A stretch of DNA of 64,000 nt, from NCBI GenBank assembly GCA_963680875.1, contig OY804588.1, forward strand, positions 73,866,829 to 73,930,828. The letters are read 5' to 3'. This DNA is from Bathymodiolus brooksi (taxonomy: Eukaryota; Mollusca; Bivalvia; Mytilida; Modiolidae). The notes beneath the pieces are model-generated. The model ran no database searches and was not told the origin of the DNA. It worked only from the letters and a program-made list of their open reading frames with translations. Within the stretch, counting starts at the first letter, position 1; each line of letters begins with the position of its first letter. A program made the position numbers and the translations under genes. Positions 52,985 to 63,800 of this stretch are shown here, in pieces.

Positions 52985-53995
52985 CCACATATGAAAGAGG
53001 AAATCTTTGACAATCATAGGTTTGTTTAATGTTCCTTTGGAATTTCAACCAAAGATGAAGAACTGGATCTAACATCACTCTACTGGATTCCTAAATTACA
53101 CAAGCGTCCTTTCAAACAGCGTTATATTGCTGGGTTTGCCTAATGCGCCACAAAACCTCTTTTGAAATTATTAACATGTATTCTATCAGCGTCAAAACCG
53201 GTCTTCAGAGTTACTGTGACACTAGCTACTCATTGGGTGGTGTGAATCAGATGTGGATTCTGAAGAAATCTAATCTAGGTCCCTCTCCTCCTGCAATAGC
53301 ATTAAAACATTTTATTTCTCTACCCTCTACACAATCATTCCTCACTCCAAGCTGAAGGACAGATTAACGGAGTTGGTCCAACTGTGCTTCATAAAAAAGA
53401 ATGGCCAACGTAGATCCAAATACCTTGCACTAGGAAGGGACATATCCTATTTTGCAAAAAAAAAAACACTCCGATTCTACCAAAAAGTTCTCTGAAACTG
53501 ATATCATCAACAATGCTCGAATTTCTGATTGACAACATATTTGTTATGTTTGATGGACGTGTTTTTCAACAGACCATCGGCATACCTATGGGTACAAACT
53601 GTGCTCTTCTTCTTGCTGACTTGTTCCTTTATTCATATAAGGCAGACTTCATACAGGGGCTTCTCAAGAAAAACTAAAAGAATGTAGCCCTATCATTTAA
53701 TTTCATGTTCAGCTATAAAGATGATGTCCTTTCACGAAATCATTCTAGGTTTTGTGATTTCGTTGATCGGATCTATCCCATTGAGCTTGAAATAAAGGAT
53801 ACCACAGATACAGATAGGTCTGCTTCATACCTTGACCTACATCTTGAAATTAACAGTGAGGGGTGGTCAAAGTGTATGGAAGCAAGTAAACTGAAGGCCC
53901 TACACAGTTTAAAGATAGTAGACACAGAGGAAGAAAACCTAATTTATTTCAAAACATCATATAATCACAATTATTTTTCAACATACTATTGACAT
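52985..53995 (+). pseudogene. Longest RT relic, frameshifted
   Basis: Segments in order: KDEELDLTSLYWIPKLHKRP (about 53055), SVKTGLQSYCDTSYSLGGVN (about 53190), FFN-less middle with frameshifts, [20 protein letters not shown] and GIPMGTNCALLLADLFLYSY (about 53520-53640), a stop, then DDVLS and ELEIKDTTDTDRSASYLDLH (about 53720-53850). The YIDD tyrosine is changed to YKDD. Not functional. Confidence 0.75.
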
Positions 53996-54074
53996 TTAAC
54001 TTGCAGCAAGCATTTTTAAATTTTATGATATAAAGTTTTTCCAGTAATAACTTTTACTATTTGGTTTATAGATG

Positions 54075-54168
54075 GTGTTTTGTCACTTTTTTTGTTGGCC
54101 ATTATGTTGTCTGTTCACTTCGAATTACAAAATCTGATTACCCTTTTAGTATCATCCAACTCTTCTTA
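54075..54168 (-). repeat. D1 fragment
   Basis: TTGGCCATTATGTTGTCTGT ... CCCTTTTAGTATCATCC; only one end is present. Confidence 0.55.
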
Positions 54169-54207
54169 CATATGTTGTTTGTATATACAAGGTAATTTGT
54201 TTCATTG

Positions 54208-54462
54208 TTTGTTTGATGGTGTTTAACTCCATTTTCAACAATATTTCAGTTATATCGTGGCGGTCAGTTTTATTGGTTGAGAAAACCGGAGGACACAGAG
54301 AAAACCACCGACCTTTCACAAGTCAATGACAACCTTTTTCACATAATATTGTACACCTCGCCCTGATCGAGATTTGAACTCACAACGTTAGTAGTGATAA
54401 ACACTGATTGCATAGATAGTTGTATATCCAACTACCATACGAGCACGGCCACGATGGCCCCT
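54208..54462 (-). repeat. Near full-length tRNA-derived SINE
   Basis: Tail GATGGTGTTTAACTCCATTT, core, B-box complement GAGATTTGAACTCACAACG and head ATCCAACTACCATACGAGCA in order. Confidence 0.8.
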
Positions 54463-54694
54463 ACATTTGTTGGTGTGATAATTTGGGATTCACAATAGGT
54501 GCCATATGTAAGGAATGGTAAAATCTGGTCTCATGCACTTATTACCTTATAGCCATATTAAATAAGAATGTTGACAATTTGCCAATTATCTGAACAATGG
54601 CCAGAATAAACAACTGATATGTAACTAGATGTAGTCTTTTGTATACAAAAAAACAAGTAAAGTAAACAAATAAGATGAGATTGATGATTTGAAC

Positions 54695-56045
54695 ATTATA
54701 CTTCTAGTTTTAACATTATACTTCAATTTTAACATTATACTTCTAGTTTTAACATAAAAACATTATACTTCTAGTTTTAACATTATACTTCTAGTTTTAA
54801 TGATATAAACATTATATTTCTAGTTTTAACGATATACTTCTAGTTTTAACATTATACTTCTAGTTTTAACATTATACTTCTAGTTTTAACGATATAAACA
54901 TTATACTTCTAGTTTTAACATTATACTTCTAGTTTTAACATTATATTTCTAGTTTAAACGATATAAACATTATACTTCTAGTTTTAACGATATAAACATT
55001 ATACTTCTAGTTTTAACATTATACTTCTAGTTTTAACATTATATTTCTAGTTTAAACGATATAAACATTATACTTCTAGTTTTAACATTATACTTCAATT
55101 TTAACGATATAAACATTATACTTCTAGTTTTAACATTATACTTCTAGTTTTAACATTATACATGTATTTCTAGTTTTAACATTATATTTCTAGTTTTAAC
55201 ATTATACTTCTAGTTTTAATGATATAAACATTATATTTCTAGTTTTAACAATATACTTCTAGTTTTAACATTATACTTCTAGTTTTAACGATATAAACAT
55301 TATACTTCTAGTTTTAACATTATACTTCTAGTTTTAACATTATATTTCTAGTTTAAACGATATAAACATTATACTTCTAGTTTTAACGATATAAACATTA
55401 TACTTCTAGTTTTAACATTATACTTCTAGTTTTAACATTATATTTCTAGTTTAAACGATATAAACATTATACTTCTAGTTTTAACATTATACTTCTAGTT
55501 TTAACGATATAAACATTATACTTCTAGTTTTAACATTATACTTCTAGTTTTAACATTATACATGTATTTCTAGTTTTAACATTATATTTCTAGTTTTAAC
55601 ATTATACTTCTAGTTTTAATGATATAAACATTATATTTCTAGTTTTAACGATATACTTCTAGTTTTAACATTATACTTCTAGTTTTAACATTATACTTCT
55701 AGTTTTAACATTATACTTCTAGTTTTAATGATATAAACATTATACTTCTAGTTTTAACATTATACTTCTAGTTTTAATGATATAAACATTATACTTCTAG
55801 CTTTAACATTATACTTCTAGTTTTAACATTATATTTCTAGTTTAAACGATATAAACATTATACTTCTAGTTTTATCATTATACTTCTAGTTTTAACATCA
55901 TACTTCTAGTTTTAACGATATAAACATTATACTTCTAGTTTTAACGATATACTTCTAGTTTTAACATTATACTTCTAGTTTTAACATTATACATGTATTT
56001 CTAGTTTTAACATTATACTTCTAGTTTTAACGATATAAACATTAT
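54695..56045. repeat. Tandem array of 20-bp and 29-bp units
   Basis: Basic unit ACATTATACTTCTAGTTTTA, with a longer form carrying ACGATATAA. Blocks of 5-8 units with an identical order recur (e.g. 54800-55000 and 55220-55470). Confidence 0.9.
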
Positions 56046-56047
56046 AA

Positions 56048-56310
56048 GGGGCCGACCATTGAACTTGAAAGGGGGGTTATGGTTTTTTGTTTCGTTCAAA
56101 AAATTTTTTCGGACAACACGAGAGTTAGAATATTTAATTTTTTTGTCGCGAATTTTTTTTTCCAGAATCCAACATTAGATTATATGACAAAAACTCCGAA
56201 TCAGAATATTTTTTTTTCCCTCCACCAAAATCAGAATATTTTTTTCAGCAATATTGGGAATCAGAATATTTTTTTAGAAAAAAAAAACATACCCCCCCCC
56301 CTGTATATCA
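56048..56310. mobile_element. MITE (GGGxCCGACCATT family), right end eroded
   Basis: Left end GGGGCCGACCATTGAACTTG then GGGGGGTTATGG; right TIR lost in a C run. Same family as the next two copies. Confidence 0.55.
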
Positions 56311-56599
56311 ACAAATTGTTGTTTTTCATTTTTTTTAAGTTTGTTAGATTTTCCAAAGTGTTTCTTGCAGTGTAGAAAGCAATTACAAAACATTTTCCTA
56401 TAGTAAACAATATCATTAGACTAAATCCTAATATGATGATCATCTGTGCCTTCCTAAACTTTATTTGATTTGCTGTTACCCAGCTAACTCCTCAATACTG
56501 AACATATCAAAAACAAATCAAGAATTTCACACAATTTGTTTAGCAATAAAGCATATCTTTTTCAGATACTTCAAATAAAAGCACACACCTCACATGTGA

Positions 56600-57140
56600 C
56601 CCGTAGACCAATCAAACACACCTCTGTGGTCTGCATATCAATCAAACACACCTCAGTGATCACTATACCAATGAAACACACTTCCAAGTGTGATCTATAT
56701 ACCAATCAAGCACACCCCAGTGATCTGTATACCAGTCAAACACACCTCACATGTGATCTGTATACCAACCAAGCACACCCCACAGTGATCTGTATATCAA
56801 TCAAACACACCTCAGTGATCTGTATATCAACCAAACACACCTCACAGTGATCTGTATACAAATCAAACACACCTAACAGAGATCTGCATATCAACCAAAC
56901 ACACCTCACAGTGATCTGTATACCAACCAAGCACACCCCACAGTGATCTGTATACAAATCAAACACACCTCATGTGATCTGTATACCAATCAAACACACC
57001 TCATGTGATCTGCATATCAATCAAACACACCTAACAGAGAAGATCTGTATACCAATTAAATACACCTAACAGAGATCGGTATGAAAATCAAACACACCTA
57101 AGACTGATCTGTATATCAATTAAACACACAGCACAGTAAT
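56600..57140. repeat. Tandem array, ~30-33-bp unit x ~17, degenerate
   Basis: Unit CAATCAAACACACCTCACAG + TGATCTGTATAC, with many small differences. Lies 3' of HENMT1. Confidence 0.85.
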
Positions 57141-57277
57141 CTGTTAAGAACAGTTAGTTATAATTCACTTTTTACCATCCTAGCAACTAGATATAATGTC
57201 TACTTAAAACAGCATTTAAAAAAACAGCATATCAAAATCAAGAAGCTTTAATAAACTATTAAAATATAGATGACTTA

Positions 57278-57571
57278 GGGACTGACCATTTAACTCACAG
57301 CCCCCCCCCCCCCCCCCCCCCTGTTATGGCTTTTTTCTAAAAAAATATTCTGATTCCCAATGTTGCTGAAAAAAATGTTCTGAATTTGGTGGAGGAAAAA
57401 AAAAATCTGATTCAGAGTTTTTGTTATATAACCTAATGTTAAATTCTAGAAAATAATTTCGCGCTTTGCGCGACAAAAAAAATATATTCAAACTCTTGTT
57501 TTGTCCGAAAAAAAAATTCTGAACGAAACAAAAAACCATAACCCCTCCCTGCAAGTTAAATGATCGGTCCC
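57278..57571. mobile_element. MITE with TTA target duplication, 3' of HENMT1
   Basis: Ends GGGACTGACCATTTAACT / AGTTAAATGATCGGTCCC, flanked by TTA (57275-57277, 57572-57574). A 3-bp TWA duplication is typical of PIF/Harbinger elements. Lies 37 bp past the HENMT1 stop. Confidence 0.7.
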
Positions 57572-57607
57572 TTATTAGTTTATGAAAAGAATAAGATGTA
57601 AACAATC

Positions 57608-57827
57608 TTAAACCCATAATTCTTCATAGTCCTGATTTATCTCCCTTTCTTTCGTTTCCTGTTTTTGCACATTTGATGTCTGACCCAAATAATAACATTG
57701 ATTATCTTCATGACTTAAGTCCTCCCCATCATCATCATCAGAATGTTTTAAATATAACTCTACAACAACACAGTCTTCATTTTCACTGTTCTTTGATAAA
57801 ACAAAATTCTTCTTTATCAAAAATGTT
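57608..57827 (-). CDS. HENMT1: HENMT1 last exon
   Basis: 220 bp, phase 2 in, stop TAA at 57610-57608. Starts [20 protein letters not shown] after the split Arg codon, then a [12 protein letters not shown] acidic region and an E/K/Q-rich end (YEELWV). It is sandwiched between two MITE copies (57278-57571 and 57931-58232). No canonical AATAAA is evident right after the stop. Confidence 0.75.
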
Positions 57828-60800
57828 CTGAAATTTAAAACAAAAAACTTTAATATAACAAACAGATTTGTTAATTTAACTCTCTGTAACCAAATGTCAA
57901 TTAACCACCATCGTCTTGACAACTAACTAAGGGAACGACCATTTAACTTGAAGGGGGGAGGGGGGGTTATGGTTTTTTTTCTAAAAAAATATTCTGATTC
58001 CCAATGTTGCTGAAAAAAATATTCTCATTTTGGTGGAGGAAAAAAAAAATAATTTGATTCAGAGTTTTTGTCATATAACCTAATGTTAAATTCTGGAAAA
58101 AAAATTCGCCCTTTGCACGACAAAAAAAATAAATATTCTAACTCTTTTGTGTTGTCCGAAAAAAAAATTCTGAACGATACAAAAAAACCATACCCCCCCC
58201 CCCCCCCCCCTTCAAGTTAAATGGTCGATCCCTAACAGGTTATATTTTATATTTACTTGTTTATTATCTACATTTATACTATTCCTGGGGTCGTCATCTT
58301 CGTGATCGTATGGTAGTTGGATTTACAACTACCTGTGTAATCAGTGCCCATCACTAGTGATGTTGTAAGTTGGAATCCCGATCAGGGCGAGGTGTACAAC
58401 ATTATGTGATAAAGTTTGTCAGTGACGTGCAACAGGTCAGTGGTTTTCTCTGGGTCCTCCGGTTTCCTCCACCAATAAAACTGACTGCCACAATATAGCT
58501 GAAATATTGTTGAAAGTGATTTTAAACACCATAAAACCAAACCAAACCTATAATATTTCTGTTTTCTGTCGACAAATTTCATGGAAAAAATAAATTGACC
58601 CGAAAATGCAAAAAAGTAAAATTATATGACTTTGATGTTTTCAACAAAAAATAGTAAACCTTACGGATATCTTAATCAGATTACGACAATACTCAACTTA
58701 ACTCATCAGTATTACACAGACATTCTACTCATCTTAATTCATCAGTATTACACAGACATTCTACTCACCTTAAGTCATCAGTATTACACAGACATTCTAC
58801 TCACCTTAATTCATCAGTATTACACAGACATTCTACTCACCTTAAGTCATCAGTATTACACAGACATTCTACTCATCTTAATTCATCAGTATTACACAGA
58901 CATTCTACTCACCTTAACTCATCAGTATTACACAGACATTCTACTCACCTTAAGTCATCAGTATTACACAGACATTCTACTCACCTTAAGTCATCAGTAT
59001 TACACAGACATTCTACTCATCTTAATTCATCAGTATTACACAGACATTCTACTCACCTTAAGTCATCAGTATTACACAGACATTCTACTCACCTTAATTC
59101 ATCAGTATTACACAGACATTCTACTCACCTTAAGTCATCAGTATTACACAGACATTCTACTCATCTTAATTCATCAGTATTACACAGACATTCTACTCAC
59201 CTTAACTCATCAGTATTACACAGACATTCTACTCACCTTAAGTCATCAGTATTACACAGACATTCTACTCACCTTAATTCATCAGTATTGCACAGACATT
59301 CTACTCACCTTAATTCATCAGTATTACACAGACATTCTACTCATCTTAATTCATCAGTATTACACAGACATTCTACTCACCTTAACTCATCAGTATTACA
59401 CAGACATTCTACTCACCTTATCTCATCAGTATTACACAGACATTCTACTCACCTTAAGTCATCAGTATTACACAGACATTCTACTCACCTTAATTCATCA
59501 GTATTGCACAGACATTCTACTCACCTTAAGTCATCAGTATTACACAGACATTCTACTCACCTTAAGTCATCAGTATTGCACAGACATTCTATCTTCTTAA
59601 ACTTTGATATTTTATTGATAGGTATATATGCTGAAGTTTCATCATCATCATAAAAATCTGTACATTTTGACATAAATGATATTATATAGTTGAGTTCTAA
59701 TATTAATATTTCCTCTGGGTTCTTGTTTATTAAGTCTTGATGAGGATATTTACTCTCAGATACCTGAAATAAACAATATTATACAATTATAGTCTTTTGT
59801 TGAGGTCAATACGAGTTTTTATGGACCTTAAAAACGATATTCACTGAAGACTTTAGGATGAGGTGAATATTGATTTCTAAGGTCAATAAAAACTCGTATT
59901 GACCGATACAAAAGACTGTAATTGTTTTATTACATTAAAATGAAAAGTGAAAGTGAAACCAAGTCTCCGAGATTTCCGCAAATCTCCGTTTGACTTCTGC
60001 AAGCCCATCGCCTGCGTCGGACATGATGATTACTTGTTCTTCTTTCTTTCATAACTCCTTCCAATAAGGAACACCAAGATAAAACTCATAAAAATATTTT
60101 AACATTCGTGGTTAAGCACTATAAAATATTTTCTTGTATAAAAACTTGTTCATTATAAAGTAATGCTAATACAACGATTCTGATTGGACAAAATTTCACA
60201 TTACCTTCATGTCCATTGGTCGAATAGAAATAGAATTCATGTGATTCTTTTTATAGATTTCATTAGAAAACGAAAGTGAAACCAAGTCAATACGAGTTTT
60301 AATCAAACAATATCAAATTTTACGGAATGTCAGGTGACAGCATGATAGCCAATAAAATTGCTTGAATAAAATCATCATGTAATAATATATTATATAGTTA
60401 AGTTATGATATTAATATTTCCTCTGGGTTCTTTTTCATTAAGTCATGGTGATGATATCTACTCTCAGATACCTAAAATAAATCTATTATTGAAGTTTGCA
60501 GATCTTAATTAACATAATTATGGATAAAACTAAGGTTTGCCTCCCACAGGCATAGGTGACCTTAGCTGATTTTGACTATCATGTTTGGAATAACATTTTA
60601 TACACCAAACAACAAAGATACCCAGATGTAGGATTTATTGACAGAAGTAAAGAGTACTGTCTAATTGCAGGTTAGGGGTCGTTTAGGGGTCATTTCACAC
60701 TCATTTTAGGGTACGAGTTGTTCTCATTGTTGAAGACCCTACTGTGACTGTGAAATGTAGAACAGCAATAAAAGTTTGTTCCTTAAATATAATTTTTGTC

Positions 60801-63800
60801 AAGGTGTAATGTTGGAGAGTCTCTCATCTTCAGTTACATTCATATCCTTTCCAACTAATTGTTACTCACAGCATTGATAACACAGACTTACAAGTGAATA
60901 CATTCCATCTTGAACATCAGTAGAATGTTCCTGCTTATCTCCCCTTCTTGTCAATACAGCTGCCTGTGAACAAGATCCTAAATCTTGTGAACCTGTTGGA
61001 CCCTCTCCTATACCATGGAATGTACTATCATATCCATAAGTTTCACAGATCTCATTGCACCTGACAAAAGATAAAGGCTATTACATTTAAACATACTTCT
61101 AACCTTAGCAACCCAAATAAATGAAAATGGAGATATATAACTTAGTCTGGTTTGATTTAGGGTTATGGTGTTTAACACCACTTCCAACAATATTTCAGTT
61201 ATATCGTAGTGGTCAGTTTTATTGGTGGAGGAAACCGGTGTACCCGAAGAAAACCAAGTACCTGCCGCAAGTCACTGACAAACTTTATCACATAATGTTG
61301 TTTCGCCTAAGCAGGATTCGAACTCACAACTTTAGTGGTAATAGGTACTGATTGCATAGGTAGTTGTAAATCCAACTACCATATGATCACCACCATGACA
61401 GCCCCTTTAGTCCAGAAATGTGTCATGCAATTTAGTCTGCACGACACATTTCTAGATAAACCTTCATTAAATATACTAAAAATCAAAGGGTTGGAAATCT
61501 AAATAATTTGAGTCTATGTGAGTAAGAAAACGAAATTGTCTAAACAGGATAGCCAAAATCTGCTTCAGTAACCTACGTGGTTTATGACATCATTATATAT
61601 AACTTTCATTGAAATACAGAACACCAATTTGCAATAATGTCATACATCAATTATTTTTGATGGTTAGGTCAGAAGTACTCTTTAGATACATGTAATAATG
61701 TCAACTTTTATACTGAAAATTGTAAAGTGCATTTAATACTCAATGACGCTAAAAATGAGAGGTCTACCTGTTACCTGTGGACTGTTGTTACAGTGAGTTC
61801 TATCTGTTACCTGTGGACTGTTGTCACAGTGAGTTCTATCTGTTACCTGTGGACTGTTGTTACAGTGAGTTATACCTGTTACCTGTGGATTGTTGTTACA
61901 GTGAGTTCTACCTGTTACCTGTGGACTGTTGTTACAGTGAGCTCTACCTGTTATCTGTGGACTGTTGTTACAGTGAGCTCTACCTGTTACCTGTGGACTG
62001 TTGTTACAGTGAGTTCTACCTGTTACCTGTGGACTGTTGTTACAGTGAGCTCTACCTGTTACCTGTGGACTGTTGTTACAATGAGTTCTACCTGTTACCT
62101 GTGGACTGTTGTTACAGTGAGCTCTACCTGTTACCTGTGGACTGTTGTTACAGTGAGTTCTACCTGTTACCTGTGGACTGTTGTTACAGTGAGCTCTACA
62201 TGTTACCTGTGGACTGTTGTTACAGTGAGTTCTACCTGCTACCTGTGGACTGTTGTTACAGTGAGTTCTACCTGTTACCTGTGGACTGTTGTTACAGTAA
62301 GTTCTACCTGTTACCTGTGGACTGTTGTTACAGTAAGTTCTACCTGTTACCTGTGGACTGTTGTTACAGTGAGTTCTACATGTTACCTGTGGACTGTTGT
62401 TACAGTGAGTTCTACCTGTTACCTGTGGACTGTTGTTACAGTGAGTTCTACCTGTTACCTGTGGACTGTTGTTACAGTAAGTTCTACCTGTTACCTGTGG
62501 ACTGTTGTTACAGTAAGTTCTACCTGTTATCTGTGGACTGTTGTTACAGTGAGCTCTACCTGTTACATGTGGACTGTTGTTACAGTGAGTTCTACCTGCT
62601 ACCTGTGGACTGTTGTTACAGTGAGCTCTACCTGTTACCTGTGGACTGTTGTTACAGTAAGTTCTACCTGTTACCTGTGGACTGTTGTTACAGTGAGCTC
62701 TACCTGTTACCTGTGGACTGTTGTTACAGTAAGTTCTACCTGTTATCTGTGGATTGTTGTTACAGTGAGTTCTACCTGTTACCTGTGGACTGTTGTTACA
62801 GTAAGTTCTACCTGTTATATGTGGACTGTTGTTACAGTAAGTTCTACCTGTTACCTGTGGACTGTTGTTACAGTAAGTTCTACCTGTTACCTGTGGACTG
62901 TTGTTACAGTGAGTTCTACCTGTTATCTGTGGACTGTTGTTACAGTAAGTTCTACCTGTTATCTGTGGACTGTTGTTACAGTAAGTTCTACCTGTTACCT
63001 GTGGACTGTTGTTACAGTGAGTTCTACCTGTTACCTGTGAACTGTTGTTACAGTGAGTTCTACCTGTTATCTGTGGACTGTTGTTACAGTGAGCTCTACC
63101 TGTTATCTGTGGACTGTTGTTACAGTAAGTTCTACCTGTTACCTGTGGACTGTTGTTACAGTGAGTTCTACCTGTTACCTGTGGACTGTTGTTACAGTAA
63201 GTTCTACCTGTTACCTGTGGACTGTTGTTACAGTGAGTTCTACCTGTTACCTGTGGACTGTTGTTACAGTGAGCTCTACCTGTGAACTGTTGTTACAGTG
63301 AGTTCTACCTGTTACCTGTGGACTGTTGTTACAGTGAGTTCTACCTGTTACCTGTGGACTGTTGTTACAGTGAGTTCTACCTGTTACCTGTGGACTGTTG
63401 TTACAGTGAGTTCTACCTGTTACCTGTGGACTGTTGTTACAGTGAGTTCTACCTGTTACCTGTGGACTGTTGTTACAGTGAGTTCTACCTGTTACCTGTG
63501 GACTGTTGTTACAGTGAGCTCTACCTGTTACCTGTGGACTGTTGTTACAGTGAGTTCTACCTGTTACCTGTGGACTGTTGTTACAGTGAGTTCTACCTGT
63601 TACCTGTGGACTGTTGTTACAGTGAGTTCTACCTGTTACCTGTGGACTGTTGTTTCAGTGAGCTCTACCTGTTACTTGTATCTCCCTATATTTGTCAAAA
63701 TGCATCCAACTTTTCACATGGCATTTTAGTCAGCAAGTACAAAAACATTACGATTCTGTTTTTCCTTTTATTTTACAATCGAATCTAAAAATAGTTAATT

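Noticed and set aside
53705..53992. Intact reverse transcriptase gene
   Set aside because: The catalytic Tyr-Ile is altered and stops/frameshifts occur upstream; it is a relic.
58626..59653. 324-codon [11 protein letters not shown] repeat frame
   Set aside because: 36-bp array derived from the HENMT1 exon end on the opposite strand.
61727..63788. 437-502-codon cysteine/valine-rich frames
   Set aside because: 36-bp intronic array; two frames are equally open, and it lies between HENMT1 exons on the other strand.
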